64,000 nucleotides of DNA from Gorillibacterium timonense (GTDB lineage: Bacteria; Bacillota; Bacilli; Paenibacillales; NBRC-103111): assembly GCF_001457415.1 (NCBI RefSeq), contig NZ_LN881720.1:62001-126000 (forward strand). The letters run 5' to 3'. Every line of letters starts with the position of its first letter. Position 1 is the stretch's first letter. Positions 17,524 through 28,750 of the stretch are shown in pieces. A program made the position numbers and the translations under genes. The notes beneath the pieces were generated by a model, which made no database searches, was not told the DNA's origin, and was given only the letters and a program-made list of their open reading frames with translations.

Positions 17524-18672
17524 ATGAAGCGTCTGAAAGTGATGACCGTCTTCGGGACAAGGCCGGAGGCCATCAAGATGGCTCCGCTTGTGCTGGAGCT
17601 TGAGCGTCATCCGGAAGAGATTGAGTCTGTGGTCTGCCTGACCGCCCAGCATCGGCAAATGCTCGATCAGGTGATGGAAACCTTCGCGATCAAGGCGGAT
17701 TACGACTTGAACGTCATGAAGGACCGGCAGTCCCTGGAGGAAATCACGGTTCGGGTGATTCAGGGCCTTCAACCGGTTTTTGCGGAAGCGAAGCCCGATA
17801 TCGTGCTCGTTCACGGAGATACGCTGACGACCTTCCTCGCGAGCTACGCCGCTTTTCTCCAGCAGATTCAAGTGGGCCATGTCGAAGCGGGCCTGCGCAC
17901 CTGGAACAAGCTGTCGCCCTATCCCGAGGAGATGAATCGGCAGCTGACCGGCGTGCTGGCGGATCTGCATTTTGCTCCGACGGCTTGGTCGGCGGGCAAT
18001 CTGCTCAAAGAGAACAAGCCGAAGGATCGCGTCTATATCACCGGCAACACGATCACGGATGTTCCCCGCTACATGGTTCGCGAGGGGTACACGCATCCGA
18101 TGCTGGACTGGGCGAAGGGCAAGCGGCTGATCCTGATGACGGCGCACCGCCGCGAATCCCAGGGCGAGCCGCATCGGCAGATTTTCCGCGCGATCAAGCG
18201 CATCGCGGATGAGTTTGAGGACATCGCCATCGTCTATCCGGTGCATTTGAGCCCGGCCGTGCGCGAGCCGGCGAATGAGATCCTCGGCGACCATCCGCGC
18301 ATCAAGCTGATCGATCCGCTGGATGTCGAGGATATGTACAACTTTTATCCGCACACCCACCTGATCCTGACCGATTCGGGAGGTCTGCAGGAGGAAGCTC
18401 CTTCCTTCGGCATCCCCGTGCTCGTGCTGCGGGATACCACCGAGCGCCCCGAGGGCGTCGAGGCGGGAACCTTGGAGCTGGTCGGAACGAAGGAAGAGGA
18501 TGTCTATTCGCGTGCCAAAGCGCTGCTAACGGATTCCGAGCTGTACGGCCGGATGAGCCGGGCCGCCAACCCTTACGGGGATGGCCGCTCTTCGGAGCGA
18601 ATTGTGCAGGCGATCAAGCATCATTTCGGAATCGCCGCGAAACGGCCGGAGCCGTTTGGAACGGGCGAATGA
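17524..18672 (+). CDS. mnaA: UDP-N-acetylglucosamine 2-epimerase (non-hydrolysing)
   Basis: 382 aa, GT-B fold. Motifs include TVFGTRPEAIKMAP at the N-terminus, VHGDTLTTF, GHVEAGLRTW and the UDP-binding TDSGGLQEEAP. It interconverts UDP-GlcNAc and UDP-ManNAc, the donor for wall teichoic acid linkage units and related polymers. Ribosome-binding site AAGGTGAG precedes ATG. The gene follows upp by 107 bp and precedes the atp operon; mnaA at this place is not seen in B. subtilis 168 but is plausible for Paenibacillaceae. No frameshifts. Confidence 0.96.
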   Translation: MKRLKVMTVFGTRPEAIKMAPLVLELERHPEEIESVVCLTAQHRQMLDQVMETFAIKADYDLNVMKDRQSLEEITVRVIQGLQPVFAEAKPDIVLVHGDTLTTFLASYAAFLQQIQVGHVEAGLRTWNKLSPYPEEMNRQLTGVLADLHFAPTAWSAGNLLKENKPKDRVYITGNTITDVPRYMVREGYTHPMLDWAKGKRLILMTAHRRESQGEPHRQIFRAIKRIADEFEDIAIVYPVHLSPAVREPANEILGDHPRIKLIDPLDVEDMYNFYPHTHLILTDSGGLQEEAPSFGIPVLVLRDTTERPEGVEAGTLELVGTKEEDVYSRAKALLTDSELYGRMSRAANPYGDGRSSERIVQAIKHHFGIAAKRPEPFGTGE

Positions 18673-18782
18673 GAAGAAAATAGCAGGACCATACGGCCGG
18701 CGGGGCAATTGCCTCGGACCGGCCGACTTTCATTCGTATTGAGAGGAATGTTGGACGGGGGCAAGATCGAAAAACCTAGGCG

Positions 18783-18931
18783 TATCAAGGGTTTTCGACG
18801 TTTTTTCCAGGATAGGCATAAAGCTCCATATAACAGATATATCAATTTGTCAATAGATTTGGTCACAGTGGAAACGGTAGCAAAAAGAACAAAACGACAC
18901 AAGTCTTGATTTATCAAGGTTTTTTCGACGT
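18783..18931. repeat. Imperfect direct repeat flanking an AT-rich segment
   Basis: TATCAAGGGTTTTCGACGT starts at 18783 and TATCAAGGTTTTTTCGACGT starts at 18912, offset 129 bp. They differ mainly by one base and a one-base length change. It could be the remnant of an inserted element or paired regulatory sites. Confidence 0.6.
18905..18926 (+). terminator. Small terminator upstream of the atp promoter
   Basis: CTTGAT/ATCAAG around a TT loop followed by GTTTTTTC. It overlaps the second copy of the direct repeat and would block read-through from mnaA into atp. Confidence 0.6.
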
Positions 18932-18961
18932 CCGTTCACAGAAGTTTATTTTTTGGTACAA

Positions 18962-18990
18962 TTGACACTACTTCTTGCCTTAGCTACAAT
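18962..18990 (+). promoter_or_regulatory. σA promoter of the ATP synthase operon
   Basis: A perfect TTGACA (18962-18967), a 17-bp spacer and TACAAT (18985-18990), 85 bp before atpZ. This is the best σA match in the window, as expected for a strongly expressed operon. Confidence 0.85.
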
Positions 18991-19074
18991 GAATGAGGAT
19001 TCTTTGCGCTATTTTCCATCCGTGAAAGTTCTCGCCTGCAACCGCTTAATGGGGTCATAAGGGGGAGTGCCGCA

Positions 19075-19314
19075 ATGCCGGAACCCGGATCGAATAGGCC
19101 GAATGAAGCGTGGAAGGCCGCCGGACTGGTCGGCTCGCTCGGTGTGGAAGTAGCGCTTGCTGTTCTGGGAGGGCATTTTGCCGGCCGATACATAGACCGA
19201 CTGACGAATGGCGGAAAAACCTGGATGATCGCAGGTACGCTTGCCGGGCTCGTGCTGGGACTTGCCGGAGCGGTTCTCCTCATCAAGCGCTTTTTGGAGG
19301 ATACGAATGGATGA
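19075..19314 (+). CDS. atpZ: AtpZ/AtpI family membrane protein
   Basis: 79 aa with two membrane helices (about 17-37 and 48-70) and the conserved GGHFAGRYIDRLTN between them. AtpZ-type proteins begin many Firmicute atp operons and have been linked to c-ring assembly and Mg or Ca uptake. Start ATG after GGGGGAG. Its stop overlaps atpI by 8 bp, indicating translational coupling. Confidence 0.88.
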   Translation: MPEPGSNRPNEAWKAAGLVGSLGVEVALAVLGGHFAGRYIDRLTNGGKTWMIAGTLAGLVLGLAGAVLLIKRFLEDTNG

Positions 19315-19684
19315 CCTGGCTGTCCTGCTTCGAAAGCTGTTTCGTTTTGCATTTCTCTTTTTTGCCGTCTGCCTGATTCTGGCCCTGATCGTTCCGTCTT
19401 TTCGCGCGATGGGGTTCGGCTTAGCACTCGGCACGGCCGCGAGTACGGCCATCACTTGGAATCTCGGTCATCGGACCGAGCGCATCACCCGACAACTTGT
19501 TCAAAAGTCGGAGAAAAAAGCTTGGGGCTTAGGGCTGGTCACGCGGCTTGCCATCGTGCTCGCCGCCACTTACCTCGCCTTAAAATCTCCTCAGGTGAAT
19601 CTCGTTGGTATGGTGATTGGCCTTGTTTCGTTTCAACTCGGCATCATCGTCTACGGAATCCTCTCCGCTTTTAAAAAACATTAA
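19307..19684 (+). CDS. atpI: ATP synthase I protein
   Basis: 125 aa with four predicted membrane helices. ATG 19307 overlaps the atpZ stop and has GGAGG 7 bases upstream. AtpI is non-essential and assists F0 c-ring assembly. Sequence conservation in this family is weak, so the call rests on size, topology and its place between atpZ and atpB. Confidence 0.87.
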   Translation: MDDLAVLLRKLFRFAFLFFAVCLILALIVPSFRAMGFGLALGTAASTAITWNLGHRTERITRQLVQKSEKKAWGLGLVTRLAIVLAATYLALKSPQVNLVGMVIGLVSFQLGIIVYGILSAFKKH

Positions 19685-19717
19685 AGGCAAGGTTGGGGAA
19701 AGGGGTGAATAATATCC

Positions 19718-20503
19718 ATGCATGAATTTCCGATATGGGATTTGGGTCACGGCCTCCAAGTAGATATCGCCGGCGTCCTGACCATCCTGGTAGCCTGCAT
19801 CATCGTGTTCGTGCTCGCCCGGTTATCGGTGAGGAACCTCTCCGTCACCCATCCTTCCAAGATGCAAAACTTTATGGAGTGGGTCGTCGAGTTCGTACGA
19901 GACATGGTCGCGAGCACCCAGGATCTCAAGACGGGCAAGAAATACGTCTCCCTGGCCATGACGCTGATCATGTTCATTTTTGTGAGCAACCTGCTGGGCC
20001 TGCCTCTCCTGATCACGACGGAGCATCACCATCCGCTGGTCGTAGCCGGGCACACGCTGGTCTCGCAGGAAGTGATCGACGAAGCGATTCAGAAAGGGCA
20101 TGAGGGAGCCGAGGTTTCCTGGTGGAAATCCCCGACGGCTGATCTGTCCGTCACCGCTGGGCTTGCGCTCATCGTGACGGTTATCATCCATCTTCACGGG
20201 GTTACCCGGAATACGAAGCATTACCTCAAGCATTATTTCGAGCCGTACTTCTTCTTCTTCCCGCTCAATCTTCTCGAAACGCTGGCTAAGCCGCTAACGC
20301 TGGCTCTCCGGCTTTTCGCGAATATCTTCGCGGGGGAAGTGCTGATCTCTACCATCACGATGGCCGGCTTCTTCGGGATCCCGCTCATGCTCGCTTGGCA
20401 GGGCTTCAGTATTTTCGTCGGGGCGATCCAAGCCTTCCTGTTCACGATCCTGACGCTCGTGTACATCGCGCAAGCGACGGTTCATGAGGAGGAGCATGCG
20501 TAA
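19718..20503 (+). CDS. atpB: F0 ATP synthase subunit a
   Basis: 261 aa, five to six membrane helices. The essential arginine lies in AKPLTLALRLFANIFAGEVL in the C-terminal half, and the last helix carries AIQAFLFTILTLVYIAQA. Subunit a forms the proton half-channels against the c-ring. A ribosome-binding site AAAGGGGTG lies about 13 bases before ATG. The loop between residues 105 and 140 (Glu/His-rich) is typical of Bacilli. Confidence 0.97.
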   Translation: MHEFPIWDLGHGLQVDIAGVLTILVACIIVFVLARLSVRNLSVTHPSKMQNFMEWVVEFVRDMVASTQDLKTGKKYVSLAMTLIMFIFVSNLLGLPLLITTEHHHPLVVAGHTLVSQEVIDEAIQKGHEGAEVSWWKSPTADLSVTAGLALIVTVIIHLHGVTRNTKHYLKHYFEPYFFFFPLNLLETLAKPLTLALRLFANIFAGEVLISTITMAGFFGIPLMLAWQGFSIFVGAIQAFLFTILTLVYIAQATVHEEEHA

Positions 20504-20547
20504 CCTGACAGAACGGTTTTCAATTAGCCAAGCCTATCCAAGCATAA

Positions 20548-20856
<309 letters not shown>

Positions 20857-21053
20857 GTTCATATCGTCCGGGTTTGGCGGGGAAGGCCTAAGCCATCCGC
20901 GCCTTCCTTTTACTTGTTCCGCCGGAAAGGATGACGCGCAAGCAGGTTGTGCATTTCCGGCTGCTAGCGGTAAACGTTTGGCGTCAAGAGACGCTGAAAG
21001 TCGTTTATCTTTGTTGGCCGCTTGCGGCCATGTTGCCGAAGGGAGGACTAACC

Positions 21054-21538
21054 GTGAGTTTTAATATCATAAATTTTGCCGTGACGATCATCGCGTTTGT
21101 TTTACTCTATTTGCTGTTAAACAAGTACGCCTTCGGGCCGCTGTTTGCCACGATGGAGAAACGGCGCGAATACGTCCAAAGCGAAATTAAGAAGGCCGAA
21201 GCAAGCCGCGCCGAAAGCGTTCAGTATCTGGAGGACCAGAAGGCGGCTCTTGATACGGCGCGTAAGGAAGCATTCGGTATCGTCGAGCAGGCTCGTCAGG
21301 CTTCGAGCCGCCAGGCCGAGGAGATCATTCACTCCGCCCGGAACGAAGCGAACCGCGTGAAGGAAGACGCCGTTCAACAGATCGAAAGCGAGAAGAACAA
21401 GGCGATCACCGCTTTGCGCAGCGAAGTGAGCGACATGTCCGTTCGCATCGCGACGAAGATCATCGAGAAGGAAATCGACCCAGGTTCGCAAAAGAAGCTG
21501 GTTGACGACTACTTGAAAGAGATTGGGGACGGGCAGTC

Positions 21539-21542
<4 letters not shown>
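21054..21542 (+). CDS. atpF: F0 ATP synthase subunit b
   Basis: 162 aa from a GTG start chosen because GAAGGGAGGA lies 5-6 bases upstream and the membrane anchor follows at once. One N-terminal helix (about 5-25) is followed by a long Lys/Glu/Arg-rich coiled coil typical of the peripheral stalk. Subunit b holds F1 against subunit a. A 197-bp gap separates it from atpE. The stop overlaps atpH by ATGA. Confidence 0.95.
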
Positions 21543-23622
<2,080 letters not shown>

Positions 23623-23628
23623 AGACCG

Positions 23629-23654
23629 GACGGGAGATGCTCCCGTCTTGTCTG
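23629..23654 (+). terminator. Hairpin just after atpA, possible attenuator
   Basis: GACGGGAG (23629-23636) and CTCCCGTC (23640-23647) form a perfect 8-bp stem with a 3-base loop, followed by TTGTCTGATT. The T-run is weak, so partial termination or 3'-end protection inside the operon is more likely than full termination. Confidence 0.6.
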
Positions 23655-23667
23655 ATTGATAGGTAAG

Positions 23668-23850
23668 GCTTACGATGCAAGCTTTCTCCTGATGGGGATA
23701 CTTCCCGTCTATCTCGAAAGCTAGTTGATGCTTACGATGCGAGCTTTCTCCTGATGGGGATTAATCCCCCATCTATACCGAAAGCTAGTTGATGCTTACG
23801 ATGCGAACTTTCTCAAGCCGGGAACAAGTCCCGACTAATCGAAAGTTTTT
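23668..23850 (+). repeat. Three tandem structured repeats between atpA and atpG
   Basis: Units begin at 23668, 23730 and 23794 (62, 64 and about 57 bp), each opening with GCTTACGATGC. Each can fold with an outer 7-bp stem. Units 1 and 2 use AGCTTTC/GAAAGCT; unit 3 uses AACTTTC/GAAAGTT, a compensatory change. Inside is an asymmetric internal loop and an inner hairpin whose sequence changes while pairing is kept: GATGGGGA/TTCCCGTC in unit 1, GATGGGGAT/ATCCCCCATC in unit 2 (one bulged C) and CGGGA/TCCCG in unit 3. Unit 3 ends in TTTTT and abuts the atpG ribosome-binding site. Covariation argues for selection on RNA structure. The family is not one I recognise. Confidence 0.8.
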
Positions 23851-23863
23851 AGGTGGTGAGAAA

Positions 23864-24724
23864 ATGGCAAAAGGAATGCGCGAAATCAAACGCCAGATCC
23901 GAAGCGTCCAGAACATGAAGCAGATCACGAAGGCGATGGAGATGGTCGCGGCGGCCAAGCTGCGCAAAGCTCAGCAGAGGGCGGAGGCAGCGCGGCCGTA
24001 CGAAGAGAAGATTCGTGAGATGGTCGCCCATATCGCAGCGGTTCAATCCGATGTGAGCCACCCCATGCTTCAGAAACGGCCTGTGAAAAAGACGGGGTAT
24101 CTCGTCATCACCTCCGACCGCGGACTTGCTGGCGGCTTCAACGCTAACCTAATCCGCAAGACGCTGCAGGTGATCGAAGAGCGCCACAAGTCGAAGGACG
24201 AGTACACGCTCCTCGTGGTCGGCCGCAAGGGCCGCGATTACTTCCGCCGGCGCAACTTCCCGGTGCTGGAGGAAATTACGGGCCTATCGGACACGCCGAT
24301 GTTCAGCGACATCAAGGATCTGGCTTCCACGGCCGTAAATGATTTTGCTAACGGATCGTTCGACGAGATCCATATCATCTACAACCGTTTCGTGAATGCG
24401 ATCGTACAGGTTCCGACGTTAAAGCAGCTGCTCCCACTCGAGGATATTCAAGCCGAGCGCGGCTCGAACGATTACGATTATGAGCCTTCCGCGGAAGATG
24501 TGCTTGGCGTGCTTCTGCCGAAATATGCAGAGACGCTCATCTACAGCGCTCTTCTCGAGAGCAAAGCGAGCGAATTCGGCGCCAAGATGACGGCCATGGG
24601 CAGCGCGTCCAAGAACGCAACCAATTTGATCAATTCGCTTACGCTTACGTATAACCGAGCCCGGCAGGCCGCGATCACCCAGGAGATTACGGAAATCGTC
24701 GCCGGCGCCAACTCGCAGGTCTAG
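23864..24724 (+). CDS. atpG: F1 ATP synthase subunit gamma
   Basis: 286 aa. Conserved N-terminal helix (GMREIKRQIRSVQNMKQITK) and C-terminal helix (NATNLINSLTLTYNRARQAA). These form the rotating coiled coil inside the α3β3 head. Start ATG 23864 follows AGGTGGTGAG, which lies directly after the third structured repeat, so translation may depend on that fold. The stop codon TAG coincides with the left end of a 16-bp inverted repeat of a MITE-like element. Confidence 0.97.
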   Translation: MAKGMREIKRQIRSVQNMKQITKAMEMVAAAKLRKAQQRAEAARPYEEKIREMVAHIAAVQSDVSHPMLQKRPVKKTGYLVITSDRGLAGGFNANLIRKTLQVIEERHKSKDEYTLLVVGRKGRDYFRRRNFPVLEEITGLSDTPMFSDIKDLASTAVNDFANGSFDEIHIIYNRFVNAIVQVPTLKQLLPLEDIQAERGSNDYDYEPSAEDVLGVLLPKYAETLIYSALLESKASEFGAKMTAMGSASKNATNLINSLTLTYNRARQAAITQEITEIVAGANSQV

Positions 24725-24819
24725 CACGCTGTCAACTCATAAGCCGAGGGTGGCACACCACTTCTCATACCGATTGGCGCTGCTTCGTCTCCACACGATT
24801 AAGGTTGACAGCGTGCTAG
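24721..24819. mobile_element. MITE-like element with 16-bp perfect inverted repeats inside the atp operon
   Basis: CTAGCACGCTGTCAAC (24721-24736) is repeated exactly inverted at 24804-24819, with a 67-bp spacer that has no ORF. Read as TA, then GCACGCTGTCAAC on each side, it fits a TA target duplication as made by IS630/Tc1-mariner-type transposases. The spacer begins ...CATAAGCCGA, similar to the element at 44093. It occupies most of the atpG-atpD gap and could fold into a long hairpin in the mRNA. Confidence 0.65.
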
Positions 24820-24875
24820 CAGGAATTCGGCTCTGATCTGTTGCGCCTCGCAGGGGGCGTGGGGATTGAAACTAG

Positions 24876-26294
<1,419 letters not shown>

Positions 26295-26461
26295 GGGCAG
26301 CTTTCTCCGCCGTAAGCGGCGTAGGAGCGGACGGGTATTCCGCACCTTTTCCTTCTTGCTTCCCATAGGCAAGTGAGCAAGAGGGACATGCGGGAACTCA
26401 GCCGTCCCTGCACCGTCTCTGCGGCGGCAGAAATTGTCCGTACGGTCAGGAGGGTGCTGTA
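26295..26461 (+). other. Structured atpD-atpC spacer
   Basis: 167 bp with small hairpins: CTCCGCCG/CGGCGtaGGAG at about 26306-26329 and CTTGC/GCAAG at about 26355-26373. It starts AGCTTTCTCC, the same ten bases that begin the stem of atpA-atpG repeat units 1 and 2, but the matching GAAAGCT is missing. No ORF. Confidence 0.4.
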
Positions 26462-26866
26462 ATGAGCACATTTAGACTCGAAATCGTGACCCCGGAGCGC
26501 AAAGTGTTCGACCATGACGTCAATATGATCGTCGTGGAGGGCGTGGAAGGCCAGCTCGGGATTCTCCCGAACCACATTCCGCTGCTCACGCCTCTCAAAA
26601 TTTCGCCGGTGCGCATCAAGACCGACGGAAGGGAAGAGGAAGTCGTAGCGCTTGGCGGAGGCTTCATGGAAGTCCGCAAGGACAAGGTCGTCATTCTCGC
26701 CGAGACGGCGGAGCTTCCGACCGACATCGACCTCAGCCGCGCTGAGGAAGCGAAGCGCCGTGCCGAGAGCCGCTTGCTCCATCAGGACGAGTACGATGCG
26801 GTGCGGGCCGAGCTCGCTCTCAAGCGTGCGGTCAACCGGATAAACGTTGCCAGCCATAGACACTAG
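26462..26866 (+). CDS. atpC: F1 ATP synthase subunit epsilon
   Basis: 134 aa. N-terminal β-sandwich (FRLEIVTPERKVFDHDV, then EGQLGILPNHIPLLT) and C-terminal two-helix domain (DLSRAEEAKRRAESRL). It couples rotor and head and can inhibit ATP hydrolysis. Ribosome-binding site AGGAGGG lies upstream. It is the last atp gene; a terminator follows at once. Confidence 0.97.
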   Translation: MSTFRLEIVTPERKVFDHDVNMIVVEGVEGQLGILPNHIPLLTPLKISPVRIKTDGREEEVVALGGGFMEVRKDKVVILAETAELPTDIDLSRAEEAKRRAESRLLHQDEYDAVRAELALKRAVNRINVASHRH

Positions 26867-26867
26867 C

Positions 26868-26902
26868 AAAAAGCGGAGGAGCTGATCCTTCGCTTTTTTT
26901 AT
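26868..26902 (+). terminator. Terminator of the atp operon
   Basis: AAAAAGCG-AGGA pairs with TCCT-CGCTTTTTTT around a short loop, immediately after the atpC stop. Confidence 0.9.
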
Positions 26903-27198
26903 TTCTGGGCGGTGGCGCGAGCAGAGAAGAGCAGGCAGGAAACAGCGCAAGCGAGCATTTCCTATCTGACCGGCACGTACACTGGTGATAGAAGGACGCG
27001 GCAAAAACGCCTTGCATGCCCGAGGAAAAATGAAAAGATCTCATTTCGGGTTCATCTGTTGCGGTCTTTATGGAGATTATGCAGGGCACCGCACCGGTCC
27101 GGGCTTAGGAGGCGCAAAGCCGAATAGACAATCTTTTTCACGATTTGCTATAATCAAGAAAGCACTTACATTCTTAATAGCGAACGGGGGCTCGAATC
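26903..27198. other. Intergenic region before the nuo operon
   Basis: About 296 bp. Apart from the nuo promoter near its end I see no gene and no clear structure. Confidence 0.5.
27125..27154 (+). promoter_or_regulatory. σA promoter of the nuo operon
   Basis: TAGACA (27125-27130), an 18-bp spacer and TATAAT (27149-27154) preceded by TGC (extended -10), 45 bp before nuoA. Confidence 0.75.
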
Positions 27199-27561
27199 AT
27201 GAACGCCAGTTATGTGATTGTCGCCGTGTTTATCGCTGTGGGCATCCTTTTGCCGGCAGCCGCTCTATCCCTCGGAAGACTGCTGAGGCCGAGCAGGCCG
27301 ACGGCGGAAAAGGAAACGACGTACGAGAGCGGCAACGAGCCGGTAGGTGAAGGACAGGTGCGGTTCAACATTCGCTATTACCTGTTCGCCTTGATGTTTG
27401 TCATTTTTGATGCGGAAACTGTCTTTCTGTACCCTTGGGCCGTCGCTTACAACAAGCTCGGCTTGTTTGCGTTTGTGGAAATGTGCATGTTTGTAGGGCT
27501 GCTTGCGACGGGGCTTCTCTATGCCTGGAGGAAGAAGGTGCTGCAATGGAATTCCCTCTAG
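27199..27561 (+). CDS. nuoA: NADH-quinone oxidoreductase subunit A
   Basis: 120 aa, three membrane helices. The conserved [20 protein letters not shown] lies after helix 1, and [12 protein letters not shown] is in helix 2. It is part of the membrane arm near the quinone site. It is the first gene of the eleven-gene nuo operon and overlaps nuoB by 16 bp. Confidence 0.96.
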   Translation: MNASYVIVAVFIAVGILLPAAALSLGRLLRPSRPTAEKETTYESGNEPVGEGQVRFNIRYYLFALMFVIFDAETVFLYPWAVAYNKLGLFAFVEMCMFVGLLATGLLYAWRKKVLQWNSL

Positions 27562-28064
27562 ACGGAATCTCGCCGGAAGAGCGGGAAGAGATGGAGCGGA
27601 ACGTGTTTCTCACGACCCTGGAGCAGCTCAAGGGCTGGGCTCGCAGCAATTCTCTCTGGCCGCTCACCTTCGGGCTTGCGTGCTGCGCCATTGAAATGAT
27701 GGGAACCGGCGCTTCCCACTATGATCTCGACCGGTTCGGCGTCATCTTCCGCACCTCTCCCCGGCAGTCGGACGTGATGATCGTGGCGGGAACGGTCACG
27801 AAGAAGATGGCTCCGCTCCTGCGCCGCCTGTACGATCAGATGCCCGAGCCGAAGTGGGTGATCGCCATGGGCTCCTGCGCTACGGCGGGTGGCCCTTACG
27901 TGAAGTCCTATTCCGTGGTGAAGGGCGTCGATCAGATTGTGCCCGTGGATGTCTACATCCCAGGCTGTCCGCCCAACCCGGCCGCCCTGATCTACGGCAT
28001 CAACAAGCTGCAGGAGAAGATCCGCTACGAAGCCAAAACCGGAAAGCGGGTGACCAGCCGATGA
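27546..28064 (+). CDS. nuoB: NADH-quinone oxidoreductase subunit B (N2 cluster)
   Basis: 172 aa. The four Cys ligands of the N2 [4Fe-4S] cluster are C46, C47, C111 and C141 ([20 protein letters not shown]). This is the terminal electron donor to quinone. ATG 27546 lies inside the nuoA end, with AAGGTG/GGAGGAAG upstream; upstream in-frame ATGs fall inside nuoA. The stop overlaps nuoC. Confidence 0.97.
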   Translation: MEFPLDGISPEEREEMERNVFLTTLEQLKGWARSNSLWPLTFGLACCAIEMMGTGASHYDLDRFGVIFRTSPRQSDVMIVAGTVTKKMAPLLRRLYDQMPEPKWVIAMGSCATAGGPYVKSYSVVKGVDQIVPVDVYIPGCPPNPAALIYGINKLQEKIRYEAKTGKRVTSR

Positions 28065-28744
28065 CTGGACCGGAGAAGGATACGGAAGCAGGCAGCCAAC
28101 CGAGTGCGAGTCCCGGTAAGGAGGCCGCAACGTCTGAGGCACCTGACTCGAATGTCGACTCGATGCGGGTTAGCGCGCAAGCAGAAGCGTCAGCTGCGAC
28201 GGTCGGAAATCCGCCGTCTCCTACGGAGAACCCGCAGCTTGCTCAAGAGGATGCGCACGCGCCCGATCCGCGGCAGGAGCGTCTAGCCGAGGTTGTATCG
28301 CTGCTGCAAACCGCACTCGGCTTAACGGCGGTCACCGACAGCTACTTGAGTGAGCTGGACTCCTGGCGTCCCTATCTCATCATAGACGCGCACAGCTGGC
28401 AGGAAGCGGCGTTATTGCTGCGCGATCATGATGATCTTCACTTGGATTATCTGCGCAGCATGGCAGGTACCGATTACGAGACTCACATGGAAGTGGTCTA
28501 TTATCTTCTTTCTCTCTCTACGGGCGAGGAGTATGCCGTCAAGGTAAAGACGGAGCGGAATGAGCCGTCGATTCCCTCGGTGACTCCGGTCTGGGCGACG
28601 GCCAATTGGAACGAGCGGGAAATCTACGATTTGCTCGGGATCGATTTTCCCGGGCATCCCGATTTGCGGCGGATTCTCATGCCGGACGATTGGGTCGGCC
28701 ACCCGCTGCGCAAGGACTACGAACCGCTGGACCCGGAGGTGTAA
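28061..28744 (+). CDS. nuoC: NADH-quinone oxidoreductase subunit C with long N-terminal extension
   Basis: 227 aa. The conserved 30-kDa domain begins near residue 75 and contains [39 protein letters not shown] and LPDDW-like [16 protein letters not shown]. NuoC helps dock the quinone-reducing module. The first ~70 residues are rich in Ser, Pro, Ala, Gln and Glu, and look disordered; E. coli and Thermus proteins lack this. ATG 28061 overlaps the nuoB stop, so the extension is in frame and coupled. A shorter start cannot be excluded, but no internal ribosome-binding site is evident. Confidence 0.93.
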   Translation: MTGPEKDTEAGSQPSASPGKEAATSEAPDSNVDSMRVSAQAEASAATVGNPPSPTENPQLAQEDAHAPDPRQERLAEVVSLLQTALGLTAVTDSYLSELDSWRPYLIIDAHSWQEAALLLRDHDDLHLDYLRSMAGTDYETHMEVVYYLLSLSTGEEYAVKVKTERNEPSIPSVTPVWATANWNEREIYDLLGIDFPGHPDLRRILMPDDWVGHPLRKDYEPLDPEV

Positions 28745-28750
28745 AGCGCC

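Larger units (their letters stand above)
18673..19074. other. AT-rich intergenic region before the atp operon with a 20-bp direct repeat
   Basis: 402 bp without a gene. It holds an imperfect direct repeat, a small terminator (18905-18926) and the atp promoter (18962-18990). The part between the repeats is clearly AT-richer than the surrounding genes. Confidence 0.55.

Noticed and set aside
23690..23786. Hammerhead-ribozyme look-alike (CTGATG ... CGAAA) in atpA-atpG repeats
   Set aside because: The stem does not close directly between CTGATG and GAAA, a 9-base stretch intervenes, and unit 3 lacks CTGATG while keeping the fold.
26905..27127. Short plus-strand ORFs before nuoA
   Set aside because: No ribosome-binding sites and basic low-complexity translations; region looks non-coding.
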